DNA from: Microbacterium horticulturae
GTDB taxonomy: Bacteria > Actinomycetota > Actinomycetes > Actinomycetales > Microbacteriaceae
Length of the DNA: 64,000 bases
Direction of reading: 5' to 3'
Assembly: GCF_029094505.1 (NCBI RefSeq)
Contig: NZ_CP119108.1
Span: 3,410,001 to 3,474,000 of the forward strand
In this document: positions 24,658 to 33,058 of the stretch, piece by piece
How positions within the stretch are numbered: position 1 is the stretch's first letter
Layout: every line of letters begins with the position of its first letter
The notes under the pieces: model-generated
What the model was told of the DNA's origin: nothing
The model's database searches: none
Seen by the model: the letters and a program-made list of their open reading frames with translations, nothing else
Translations under genes and position numbers: made by a program

Positions 24658-25680
24658 ATGCCCCTGACCTCCGCACAGCTCGACCGCGCCGTCGGCGCGG
24701 TGATCGCCTCGGCCGCCGGCGACGCGCTCGGCTCGCAGTATGAGTTCGGCCCGTCGCTGCCCGACACGACGATCCCCGAGTTCGGCGTCGGTCACTTCGG
24801 TCACGGCGTCGGCGAGTGGACCGACGACACGAGCATGGCGATTCCGATCCTGCAGGTGCTCGCCGACGGGCACACGCTCGAAGACCCCGCGACTCTGGCC
24901 GAGATCGTGCAGTCCTGGCGGCGTTGGTCACTGTCAGCGATGGATGTCGGGATCCAGACCCGCGGCATCCTCTCGTCGATTCCGTCCGATGCGAGCGCCG
25001 AACATGCCACCACCGCCGCCCGGCTCGCGCACGAGCGCCTCGGGCGCAGCGGCGGCAACGGATCGCTCATGCGCACCGGCCCGGTCGCCCTCGGCTATCT
25101 GAACCGCACCCCTGCCGAACTCGCCGACGCTGCCGGGCGCGTCGCGCAGCTGACCCATTGGGAAGACGACAACGTCGTCGCCTGTGCACTGTGGTGCCTT
25201 GCGATCCGCCACGCGATCCTCACCGGCGAGCTCGACATGCACGCCGCCCTCCGGTCGTTGAGCGAGCCGCGAAGCGGCGAGTCGAAACGCCCCGACCCCC
25301 GCCCGTTGAGCGAGCGAAGCGAGTCGAAACGCCCCAACGCGCTCCCGCCCGAAACCGCAACCCGCTGGGCGCAGCTGATCGACGAGGCGCTGGCACCCGG
25401 CATCCACCCCCGCGCGTTCAGCGACGAGAACGGCTGGGTCGTCCGGGCGTTCCAGGGGGCGCTGGCCGCCGTCGCCGGGGCGACGTCGCTGGTGGATGCC
25501 GTGCAGCGCGCCGTCCGCGGCGGCAATGACACCGATACCGTGGCCGCGATCGCCGGCGCCTTGGCCGGCGCCGTCTACGGTGCTGCGGCCGTGCCGGCCA
25601 ACTGGCGCGCGCAGCTGCACGGCTGGCCGGGTATCGACGCCGATGAGCTCGAGCGGCTCGCCCGCCGAGCGGTCGCGTAG
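24658..25680 (+). CDS. ADP-ribosylglycohydrolase family protein with repeat-derived insert
   Basis: 340 residues. It has the DraG/ARH all-helical fold with N-terminal AVGAVIASAAGDALGSQYE, the metal-binding GEWTDDTSMA (about 52-61), SGGNGSLMRTGPVAL, and the C-terminal metal motif GGNDTDTVAAIAGALAG. It would hydrolyse ADP-ribose from modified proteins, nucleic acid or small molecules. Between helices, residues about 202-227 (SLSEPRSGESKRPD.., SERSESKRPN) are not family sequence. They are the translation of two tandem copies of the dispersed GAGCGAGCGAAGCGAG repeat inserted in frame. The catalytic motifs are untouched, so the protein is probably still active. Confidence 0.85.
   Translation: MPLTSAQLDRAVGAVIASAAGDALGSQYEFGPSLPDTTIPEFGVGHFGHGVGEWTDDTSMAIPILQVLADGHTLEDPATLAEIVQSWRRWSLSAMDVGIQTRGILSSIPSDASAEHATTAARLAHERLGRSGGNGSLMRTGPVALGYLNRTPAELADAAGRVAQLTHWEDDNVVACALWCLAIRHAILTGELDMHAALRSLSEPRSGESKRPDPRPLSERSESKRPNALPPETATRWAQLIDEALAPGIHPRAFSDENGWVVRAFQGALAAVAGATSLVDAVQRAVRGGNDTDTVAAIAGALAGAVYGAAAVPANWRAQLHGWPGIDADELERLARRAVA
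25256..25335 (+). repeat. Two in-frame repeat copies inside the ADP-ribosylglycohydrolase gene
   Basis: Copy 2 (25256-25293) and copy 3 (25304-25335) share CGTTGAGCGAG..GCGAGTCGAAACGCCCC. Copy 2 carries 6 extra bases in the palindrome centre, keeping the reading frame. They encode the Ser/Glu/Arg/Lys-rich insert of the host protein. Confidence 0.75.
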
Positions 25681-25711
25681 CCCCAGGGGCCCGGCGCCGG
25701 CCGACGGCGCG

Positions 25712-26197
25712 TCAGGACCCGATGACGACGATGCCGTCCTCATCCGATACAAGGCTTTCACCCTCAACGAATGTCACGCCGCCGAACTCAATGGGCACTC
25801 CCGCTTCGCCGGTTCGATTCTTCAGGCTCTTGCGCGGGTTCGTGCCCAATGCCTTGATGGATATGTCCATTTCGTCGAGGACGGCTGCGTCCCGTACGGC
25901 ACCACAGATGACGATGCCCGCCCAGCCGTTGTCGATCGCGAGTCTCGCCATCTCGTCGCCCATGAGAGCCCGATGCAACGATCCCCCACCGTCGACGACG
26001 AGAATGCGGCCGTGTGCAGGCTCAGCGAGCACCTCGCGGAGCAGGACGTTGTCTTCCCGGCTCCGGACAGTCGTGATTGAGCCGCTGAACCGCGAGCGAC
26101 GGCCGAACCGCCGGAACTGGAGGTCGCACGAGCGTACATCGTCGCCGTAGTGGTCAGCCAGATCGGCCGTCGACTGGAAAACTTCCTCTGTTGTCAT
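25712..26197 (-). CDS. RraA-family protein (HMG/CHA aldolase-like)
   Basis: 161 residues. The RraA fold is recognised from [22 protein letters not shown] and [17 protein letters not shown]. The Gly-Asp-Glu and Arg-Asp pair are the metal/substrate residues of 4-hydroxy-4-methyl-2-oxoglutarate aldolase and oxaloacetate decarboxylase members. The C-terminal [23 protein letters not shown] is also characteristic. In a catabolic operon it is more likely a pyruvate-releasing lyase than an RNase E inhibitor. ATG after GGGAGG, overlapping the stop of the ThDP gene (ATGA); last gene of the operon. Confidence 0.82.
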   Translation of the reverse strand: MTTEEVFQSTADLADHYGDDVRSCDLQFRRFGRRSRFSGSITTVRSREDNVLLREVLAEPAHGRILVVDGGGSLHRALMGDEMARLAIDNGWAGIVICGAVRDAAVLDEMDISIKALGTNPRKSLKNRTGEAGVPIEFGGVTFVEGESLVSDEDGIVVIGS

Positions 26198-27873
26198 GAC
26201 CGACCTCCCTTTGACAGTTGCGTATGAACTGGTTCGGGTGCCGGGAGACGCCGCCACCGCAGATGCCGGCTCTCCACGCTGCGCGCCGTGGTCAGCTCGA
26301 CAACGGCGAACTTCTCAGCCAGCGCCGCCTTCAACGCGGGCGCCACGTCGGCGAGCGACGCCGCTCGCGCCGCATACGCACCAGCGGCGATTGCGAACTC
26401 CGCGATTCCCGGGGCACGGATGACGGCGAGTTCCGCCTGCCCGTCGTCAGCCGCGAGGCGGTGGTATTCGGTGCCGAGCGCCTCGTCATTGAAGACCACC
26501 GCAGTCAATCGAACGCCCGCGCGCACGGCGGTATCCAGCTCTTGAGCATGCATCATGAACCCGGCATCCCCCTCGAAGACGACAACGCGTCGATCGGGGG
26601 CACCCGAGGCCACCCCGATGGCCGTCGTCATTCCCTGGCCGATCGAACCGAACCCTTGCGCGAGAAGCGTGGTTCGCGGCCCGCTTCCTCGCAGAAGCGC
26701 AGATGCGAAGCCCGACGAGTGACCGTTGGCGATGACGATGAGTGCGTCGTCCGGAAGGATGGCGTCCAGTTCGATCACCGCCTTGCGGGGATCGACCGTG
26801 CCCTCCGGAATGTTCGGGGCGTACTGTTCGAAATCGCTCGCCCAGTTGGAAGGCCACGGTGATATCGGTCGAAACCAGGGTCGACGACGGTCCCCTATGG
26901 CGTCCGCCTGTTCGGCCAATTCGGTCAGCACACGTCGCGCCTCTCCCAGAACAAGGTGAGCATCGGTGGGCCTCACCGGGGCATCCGCTCTGCGGTCGAG
27001 GCGGTACGTCTCAGCTTCCGGAAAAAGACGACCGCTTCGTGTCGTGGACGCACCGATCGTGGAGCCGATTCCGACAACAACGTCGGCCGAGACGAAGACA
27101 CGCTCCGCTTCGGGGTCTGCAAGTCCTCCTGCAATCCCCAGGTTCTGCGGATGGCCGTCGAACAGTCCCTTCGCCGGCAGCGTCGTCGCGAGTACGGCTC
27201 CGAACTGCTCGGCAACACGCACAACGAGGTCGCGCGTGCCCGACTCGACCACCCCCCGACCGGCGAGAAGCACGGGCCGGACAGAACTGGCAAGAACCTC
27301 CAGCAGCCCTGCCGCTGCAGCTTCGCTGTCGGCATCCGTAGCCAGTCGTTCCTCAAGATTCGAGCGAAGGCCCTCGGACGCACCAGGCTGCGCGTGAAGC
27401 AGATCCGCGGGGATGCCGACCACAATCGGCTTCCGCCATCTGGCCGCGTCGCGAAGGGCCGTGGCAACGACGAACCCGCCGTCGTCGTCCGGGCCGACGA
27501 GCCGGTACTCTGCTTCGCACGCCGTCACGAACGCCTGCTGATCGAATTCTTGCGCTCCCGTATAGCCAGACGGGGTCTCTCCCGCAAGCAGGACGACGGG
27601 GGACCGATTGCGAGCAGCGACAATCAGGGATGTCGCGGTGTGGGTAAGCCCCGGCCCGTGGGTGACGGTGGCAACGCCGGTGCGTCCTGACGACCAGGAA
27701 TACCCTTCGGCCATCGCGACGGCATTGCTCTCGTGACGCACTTCGACAACCTGGATGCCGCGGGCCGCAATGGGCTCGATGAGGCGCATGTTGCCGTCAC
27801 CCATCAGCCCGAATACATGAGTTGTCCCGTGTGCGACAAGTACGCCCGCGATGGCGTCAGCAGTTGTGGTCAT
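26194..27873 (-). CDS. Thiamine-diphosphate enzyme (acetolactate synthase/decarboxylase-like)
   Basis: 559 residues with the three-domain ThDP decarboxylase layout. The catalytic Glu48 sits in [15 protein letters not shown]. The central FAD/nucleotide-like domain contains [13 protein letters not shown]. The C-terminal ThDP-binding motif runs from [14 protein letters not shown] to VVFND. It could be a 2-oxoacid decarboxylase, carboligase or C-C lyase; specificity cannot be assigned by eye. AGGAG precedes the ATG. The gene sits between an SDR and an RraA-type lyase with an uptake transporter, so it probably acts on a 2-oxo intermediate of an unknown substrate. Confidence 0.85.
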   Translation of the reverse strand: MTTTADAIAGVLVAHGTTHVFGLMGDGNMRLIEPIAARGIQVVEVRHESNAVAMAEGYSWSSGRTGVATVTHGPGLTHTATSLIVAARNRSPVVLLAGETPSGYTGAQEFDQQAFVTACEAEYRLVGPDDDGGFVVATALRDAARWRKPIVVGIPADLLHAQPGASEGLRSNLEERLATDADSEAAAAGLLEVLASSVRPVLLAGRGVVESGTRDLVVRVAEQFGAVLATTLPAKGLFDGHPQNLGIAGGLADPEAERVFVSADVVVGIGSTIGASTTRSGRLFPEAETYRLDRRADAPVRPTDAHLVLGEARRVLTELAEQADAIGDRRRPWFRPISPWPSNWASDFEQYAPNIPEGTVDPRKAVIELDAILPDDALIVIANGHSSGFASALLRGSGPRTTLLAQGFGSIGQGMTTAIGVASGAPDRRVVVFEGDAGFMMHAQELDTAVRAGVRLTAVVFNDEALGTEYHRLAADDGQAELAVIRAPGIAEFAIAAGAYAARAASLADVAPALKAALAEKFAVVELTTARSVESRHLRWRRLPAPEPVHTQLSKGGRS

Positions 27874-27890
27874 TCGTCCGCTCCTGGAGT

Positions 27891-28640
27891 TCAGAACTGG
27901 TATCGGCGCAGGCCGCCATCGAATGGGACGACGGTGCCGGTGAGGTAGTCGGCCTGGCTCGAGCACAGGTAGACGGCGAGTGACGCCAGCTCATCCGGGC
28001 GACCATAACGGCCAACCGGGATCTCCTTGCTGTGCTCTGCCCTCTGCTCCTCGGAGTAGTTGCGGGTCATCTGTTCGGTAAGGATTCGCCCAGGTGCTAT
28101 GCAGTTGACGGTGATGCCACGCGGGCCGAGATCTCGCGAGAGGCCCTTTGCCCAGGCATGGGTCGCCGCTTTGGCAGCGAACGCAGGGCTTACTCGCGGG
28201 GGCTCAGACTTGCCGGTGATGTTCACGATGCGACCCCACCCGCGCTCCGACATACCTCCGACCATCTGCTCCGCGAGGCGACGTTGTTGCGTGAAGTTCA
28301 GAAGCAGAGCGGCGCTCCATGCATCCTCGCTGCCGTGGTCGTCTTCGCGTCTATGACCTCCCGCCGCATTGATGAGGATGTCGATTTCACCGAGTGCGTC
28401 GAATGCACGAGCCGAGATCATCTCTGGTGCGTCTTGTGCGGTCAGGTCCTGCGCGATCACGGCGATCTTCACACCATGGGCCGCACGAAGCTCCGCAGCG
28501 TACTCCTCAAGTAGATCCGCGCGCCGCGCGACGAGTGCTACCGCCACGCCTTCCGCTGCGAGGCCACCGGCGATGGCTCTCCCAATGCCGGCAGTGGCCC
28601 CCGTCACGACAGCGCGACGTCCGTTCAGTCCATAGTCCAT
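27891..28640 (-). CDS. SDR-family oxidoreductase lacking the canonical catalytic Tyr
   Basis: 249 residues. The cofactor motif TGATAGIG (13-20) and NAAGG are intact, as is the C-terminal GITVNCIAPGRI. The usual YxxxK is replaced by PAFAAKAATHAW: Lys is kept but Ala occupies the Tyr position, and no Ser is at the usual spot. A group of bacterial SDRs has this AFAAK/ASAAK form. It would reduce or oxidise a hydroxy/keto group if another residue substitutes, or have altered chemistry. It lies between the ABC ATPase gene (7-bp gap) and the ThDP gene (17-bp gap). Confidence 0.85.
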   Translation of the reverse strand: MDYGLNGRRAVVTGATAGIGRAIAGGLAAEGVAVALVARRADLLEEYAAELRAAHGVKIAVIAQDLTAQDAPEMISARAFDALGEIDILINAAGGHRREDDHGSEDAWSAALLLNFTQQRRLAEQMVGGMSERGWGRIVNITGKSEPPRVSPAFAAKAATHAWAKGLSRDLGPRGITVNCIAPGRILTEQMTRNYSEEQRAEHSKEIPVGRYGRPDELASLAVYLCSSQADYLTGTVVPFDGGLRRYQF

Positions 28641-28647
28641 TCGTCTC

Positions 28648-29838
28648 TCACTTCTTGCTGGTAACGGGCTGCCACGCCAGGGGTGCGAGCAGCTGATCGA
28701 GTCGAAGACGAAGCGCGGTCCTGTCACCGGGACGCAGATTTGTCGCGCGAAGATCCAGATCGGCCTTTACGCGGACGCCTGCACTTTCGCCCGCGAGTTC
28801 TGTGCGATTCCCGAGGAACTCGACGACTGCCACATCGACGTCGAAGCGAGCTTCGTGTGACTCTCCTGCCGAAGCGAGCGTTATCGACTCGGGTCGAATG
28901 AGAACCTCGATGCCCGTTCCCACTGCCGGCACATCATCAGCGCCCGATGCGATAGCAACCACGGGGGCCCCTTCAAGCTGGAGACGCGCCGCCGGGGTCG
29001 CGCCGGCGGAGATCACAACAGCAGGAACGACATTCACGGGGCCCAGCGCCTCGGCGACGAATCGGTTTGCAGGAGCATCGTAGAGCTCGCCTGGGCTGCC
29101 TTCCTGCTGGATCGTTCCCGCCCGCATCACGATCACACGGTCGGAGAGGGCCAGTGCTTCGGTCCGATCGTGCGTGACGTACAGAGCGGTAAGTCCGAGC
29201 TCCCGTTGCAGGCTGTGGATCTCAGCGCGCATACGCGCCCTGAGCTCGGAGTCGAGGTTGCTGAGAGGTTCGTCGAGCAGGAGCAGCCGGGGCCGGGTAG
29301 CCAGCCCGCGTGCGAGGACGACACGCTGCTGCTGTCCGCCGCTCAATTCCGATACTCCGCGGGGTCCGTAGCCCCCAAGCCCCACGAGGTCGAGCATTTC
29401 TTCAACGCGCCCCCGGATCTCACTTTTCGGGACCCTCTGGGCACGCAGTCCGTACGCAACGTTCTGGAAGACAGTCATGTGCGGCCAGAGGGCGTACGAC
29501 TGAAACACCATGTTCAATCCACGCTTCTCCGGCCGAACATGGGTGCGCTGATCGGCCACGAGCCGTCCGTCGATGTGAATCGCGCCCTTGCTGATTCGGT
29601 GAAGACCTGCCACGCAACGCAGAGTTGTGGTTTTGCCACAGCCGCTGGGACCAAGGAGAGTCACGAATTCGCCCGCGTGGATGGTGAAGCCGACGCCGTC
29701 CACGGCCGTCTTACCGTTGTAGTCCGCGACGATGTTGTCGACGCCGAGGACGACGGGCTGGTCGGATGAGGACTGGAGATTCATCTGTGGATCCAGGTTC
29801 TGGTGGAGGTTCGTGGACACGGTGCTCAGAGCGGTCAT
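28648..29838 (-). CDS. ABC transporter ATP-binding protein (PotA/FbpC/PhnT type)
   Basis: 396 residues. Walker A GPSGCGKTTT, signature LSGGQQQRVVLARGLA, Walker B LLLLDEPLSNLD, and a His switch in YVTHDRTEAL are all intact. A C-terminal TOBE-like domain follows (VLIRPESITLA.., AVVEFLGNRTELAGE). It has a somewhat long N-terminus; a second in-frame ATG (MNLQSSSDQP) may be the true start. It powers import by the fused permease, with which it overlaps by ATGA. Confidence 0.88.
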   Translation of the reverse strand: MTALSTVSTNLHQNLDPQMNLQSSSDQPVVLGVDNIVADYNGKTAVDGVGFTIHAGEFVTLLGPSGCGKTTTLRCVAGLHRISKGAIHIDGRLVADQRTHVRPEKRGLNMVFQSYALWPHMTVFQNVAYGLRAQRVPKSEIRGRVEEMLDLVGLGGYGPRGVSELSGGQQQRVVLARGLATRPRLLLLDEPLSNLDSELRARMRAEIHSLQRELGLTALYVTHDRTEALALSDRVIVMRAGTIQQEGSPGELYDAPANRFVAEALGPVNVVPAVVISAGATPAARLQLEGAPVVAIASGADDVPAVGTGIEVLIRPESITLASAGESHEARFDVDVAVVEFLGNRTELAGESAGVRVKADLDLRATNLRPGDRTALRLRLDQLLAPLAWQPVTSKK

Positions 29839-31589
29839 GCGAGCTTCCTTCGGATCGGGGGCATGATGATCAGCCGCAGCAGCCCCATGCCAATGAGCAT
29901 CACGACGACCTGCAGAAGCCCGATCGCGGCAGCTCCGGTGATCGAACTCTCGGAGAAGTTCCATGCCACTACCGAGAGGGTCTCCGTGTCGGGAGCGTAG
30001 AGCAGGACGGGAATATTCAGTTCGCGCAGAGTCAGCACGAACAGCAGGCTGAAGGCCGCATACAGCGATGGCCTGATGAGCGGGACGAGGACGAGCAGCA
30101 CGGTCCTGAGCCGCGATGCACCGGTGACTTGAGACGCTTCTTCGAGGGAGGCATCAATCTGACCGAATCCGTTGGAGACCACGCGCACCGCATGTGTGAG
30201 CGAGATCGCGACGAGCCCTATCACGATGATGCCGAGGGTGAGGTACAACGGCGTTCGAATGTACAGGAGCAGGACTCCCAGCGCGATGACGAGGCCAGGA
30301 AGAGCCATCGGCGCGGTGGCGACATACGTCATCGCACGTGAGGTGGGGAGTCGGGCACGGTCGGAGAGATAGACGATGAGGATGCCCAGCGCGATGCAGA
30401 CGATCGGCACGACAAGCGCCAGTATGAGCGAGTTTCCCAGGGCCGAGAGTGTCTCAGACGAGGTGAGGGTCTGCCATAGGTTTTCGGCGGAGAACTTCAT
30501 GTCGGCCAACGACGGCGCGAGGAACTTCGCGAGAGACATCACCACGAGCGTCGCAAGCGGGAGGAGGAACGCGAACACGCCGTAAATCAGGGTGAGGATC
30601 CACACGATCGCCGAGGTGGCGCGGCTCAAGCGGATGCGGTCACTGCGTCGGCCTTTTCCGCTGACAGCGGTGTACCGTGAGCTGGCACGAATGCTGCGCT
30701 GGTACAGATACAGACCGGCAAGGCACACGATCAAGAGTTCGGTGCTGATCGCGCCGGCGAGCGGGATGTTCTGTACGGCGCCATTCAGCGCGTTGTAGAT
30801 GGTCGACGACAGCGGTGTGAAGGCACCGGTCTGGCCGAGCAGACTAGGTACCGTGAACTCGCCCATCGCGAGGATCGCGACGAACAGTCCGGCCGACAGA
30901 ATCGCCGGGCGCAGCATGGGGAACGAGACCCGCAGACTCGTCGCGAAGTAGCCGCGGCCGTTGACCAGCGACGCCTCCTCAAGGGTGGTGTCGAGCCCTG
31001 CCATCGACGACGAGATGAACATGTATGCGTACGGCACGTAATGCGTAACCAGGATGAATACCATCCCACCGACAGACATGATGTCCGGTTGCAGAAAGCC
31101 CGGGATCCCGACTGACTGCTCCCACTTATCGATGAGTCCCGTGCCGCGGGTACCGAGCCAGATCCAGGCGACCGCCGCGATGAACGGCGAGAGGTACAGC
31201 GACGCGACGATAAGTGTCTCTCGGATGCGCGCGCCACGCATCGCAAGTCTCGTCGTGCTCCAAGACAGCAGCGTCGCGATGACGGTGGTGATCGCCGCGA
31301 TGGCCACGGCGAACACCACCGTCTGCAGCAGCTTGACAAGCATCGAGGGCGTTGCGAAGACCTCTTTGATCGCTTGCAGACTGAATCCCGCCGCGGGGTT
31401 CGTGGGATCCGCCAACACAGAGGAGAGCACCACGAAACCCGCCGGCGCCAGGACGAGGATCCCGAGGATGACCCAGGTCACGGGCAGGAGGAACAAGCCC
31501 GAGACCCTTCGCTTCGCTCCGGTCCCTCCGCTTGTCCGAAGCGCAGTGGTGTCGAGGTGGGCGTCTTCCACTGTGAAGGCGGATGCCAT
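29835..31589 (-). CDS. Fused ABC permease (iron/2-aminoethylphosphonate/thiamine type)
   Basis: 584 residues made of two tandem permease domains of about six helices each. Both carry an EAA loop: LEEASLVNGRGYFATSLRVSF in the first half and LEEASQVTGASRLRTVLLVL in the second. This two-in-one design is typical of FbpB, ThiP and PhnU-like importers. It lies downstream of a type-matching binding protein (33-bp gap) and couples to the ATPase gene. The transported compound is probably an anion or metal chelate rather than a sugar. Confidence 0.88.
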   Translation of the reverse strand: MASAFTVEDAHLDTTALRTSGGTGAKRRVSGLFLLPVTWVILGILVLAPAGFVVLSSVLADPTNPAAGFSLQAIKEVFATPSMLVKLLQTVVFAVAIAAITTVIATLLSWSTTRLAMRGARIRETLIVASLYLSPFIAAVAWIWLGTRGTGLIDKWEQSVGIPGFLQPDIMSVGGMVFILVTHYVPYAYMFISSSMAGLDTTLEEASLVNGRGYFATSLRVSFPMLRPAILSAGLFVAILAMGEFTVPSLLGQTGAFTPLSSTIYNALNGAVQNIPLAGAISTELLIVCLAGLYLYQRSIRASSRYTAVSGKGRRSDRIRLSRATSAIVWILTLIYGVFAFLLPLATLVVMSLAKFLAPSLADMKFSAENLWQTLTSSETLSALGNSLILALVVPIVCIALGILIVYLSDRARLPTSRAMTYVATAPMALPGLVIALGVLLLYIRTPLYLTLGIIVIGLVAISLTHAVRVVSNGFGQIDASLEEASQVTGASRLRTVLLVLVPLIRPSLYAAFSLLFVLTLRELNIPVLLYAPDTETLSVVAWNFSESSITGAAAIGLLQVVVMLIGMGLLRLIIMPPIRRKLA

Positions 31590-31622
31590 GTCGGTCTGTT
31601 CCTTTCCCGTCGAGCTACCGCG

Positions 31623-32756
31623 TTACCGCGAGACCCCGAAGGTGTCATCCCACTTGGCCATGAACTTCTTGAACTGGTCACCCTGCAGGCGCGGGTCAGT
31701 GCGCCAGTCGATGTACTCGGTCTCGGGCGGCGTGTACCAGCTCGTCGCATCGCGGTAGGTGTTGTTGTCCTTCCACCCCTCGATGGAAGAGGATCCACCG
31801 GTGGCCTTTGTCATCGACGTCTGTCCGGCGAGCGATGTCGACCACTCCGCCCACAAGCGAGCGGCAGCAGGATGCGGGGCGTCCGCCGGCACCGATTGGA
31901 TGAACTGCGTGACATTCATGGTGTCGGACAGGCCCTGATACTGCACCGGCGCACCCTCTTCAGTAAGAGGCCCGAAGATCGCCTCGTCCCCGAAGTCAGT
32001 GGCGTAGTAGGTGCCCGCGGCGATCTGTTGTGAGATGGATGCGATGCTCGTCGCGATCGCCGGCTTCTGAGCCGCAAGCTTTTCGAGGTATGCCCAGCCA
32101 TACTCATCGCCGAGGTTGTAGATGAGATTTGCGTAGTACGCCATTCCGGAACCGCCGTTGGCGGGATCAATCAAGACGATCTTTCCCTTGAGCGCGGGAT
32201 CGAGAAGCGCATCCCACGGGTTCTCCGCCAGTTCCTTCTGCACGTTCTCCGGCACGACCTTCGTGTTCCATGCGATCGCGCCGTTGGACTGATAAAGGGG
32301 GTACAGATAGCCCGGCTCGACCCGCTCTGCGGGATATTGATCGGCAGACTTCGGAGTGTAGTTCGCGAGCCAACCGTTCTTGATCCAGCTTTCCTGCTGA
32401 CCCCAGTTGCTCGTCTCGAGGACATCAGCAGTCGTCTTGCCCGCCTTCTCCTGCGTCTCAAAGGCAGTTCCGAGATCTGCGCTGGAGAGGCGCTGGATCT
32501 TCACCTGGACCTTGTACTTCTGGGTGAAGTCGGCCACCCACGGAGCCATCTGCTCCTTCTGGACCGCTGTGTAGATGGTGAGGGTGCGCTCGGCCTGAGC
32601 CGCCTTCACCAACGCGTCCATGTCATCCGTCGCTGTTGCAGACACGTTGGCCGACGGCGTCGTGCCGCCGCTCCCGCTGCAACCGGTCAGCATCACGGTT
32701 GTCGCGGCAACGACGGCGAAAGCACCGAGTACCGAGTTCCGATATCGAGTGTTCAT
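31623..32756 (-). CDS. ABC transporter substrate-binding lipoprotein (Fe3+/AEP-like family)
   Basis: 377 residues. Lipobox VMLTGCSGSG, then a type-2 periplasmic-binding fold of the iron/phosphonate group: LTIYTAVQKEQMAPWVADFTQKY at the start, ADVLETSNWGQ, IVLIDPANGGSGMAYYANL, and QQIAAGTYYATDFGD. Iron-binding members have paired Tyr residues near the C-terminal hinge (YY). Here AGTYYATD shows two adjacent Tyr, so a metal or small anion could be bound, but 2-aminoethylphosphonate-type ligands are equally possible. First gene of the six-gene operon. Confidence 0.87.
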   Translation of the reverse strand: MNTRYRNSVLGAFAVVAATTVMLTGCSGSGGTTPSANVSATATDDMDALVKAAQAERTLTIYTAVQKEQMAPWVADFTQKYKVQVKIQRLSSADLGTAFETQEKAGKTTADVLETSNWGQQESWIKNGWLANYTPKSADQYPAERVEPGYLYPLYQSNGAIAWNTKVVPENVQKELAENPWDALLDPALKGKIVLIDPANGGSGMAYYANLIYNLGDEYGWAYLEKLAAQKPAIATSIASISQQIAAGTYYATDFGDEAIFGPLTEEGAPVQYQGLSDTMNVTQFIQSVPADAPHPAAARLWAEWSTSLAGQTSMTKATGGSSSIEGWKDNNTYRDATSWYTPPETEYIDWRTDPRLQGDQFKKFMAKWDDTFGVSR

Positions 32757-32882
32757 GCTGTCTCCTCATTGAGATTCGGGGATTGGACGCCCGAGTGCGG
32801 TCGGCCTTGGCAGACGGGGGCGTCGCCGTGACTTCACTCAACCCGGCGGCTCCGGAAGGTGTCAAACAAGATCTCTTGCACC

Positions 32883-32936
32883 GGTGAAAAGCGGAGCTAA
32901 TCATCTGCAGCGACGCGATTAGCGCTCGTTTTCACC
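32883..32936. promoter_or_regulatory. Long spaced inverted repeat in the divergent control region
   Basis: GGTGAAAAGCGGAGCTAATC (32883-32902) and its near inverse ending in GTTTTCACC (32917-32936) match at 16 of 20 positions with a 14-bp spacer. It lies in the 302-bp gap between the transporter operon and the CapA-like gene. The symmetry and the divergent context suggest a regulator site, possibly for the LysR protein two genes away. The rest of the gap has no gene; a TTGACA on the minus strand at about 32860 lacks a good -10. Confidence 0.5.
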
Positions 32937-33058
32937 CCATCACAATCGCCGTCTTGACGAGTGTGTATGACGGTTCGTTGACTGAATTCGTCGGGTCGGA
33001 TCGCGACCGCGACGCTCGGCGCCCGTGGCGCTGCCCAGCTACACAGTTAGGTTGATCA

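Noticed and set aside
31500..31520. Repeat copy inside the fused permease gene (CTTCGCTTCGCTCC)
   Set aside because: Too short and diverged from the GAGCGAGCGAAGCGAG element; normal codons for a basic stretch.
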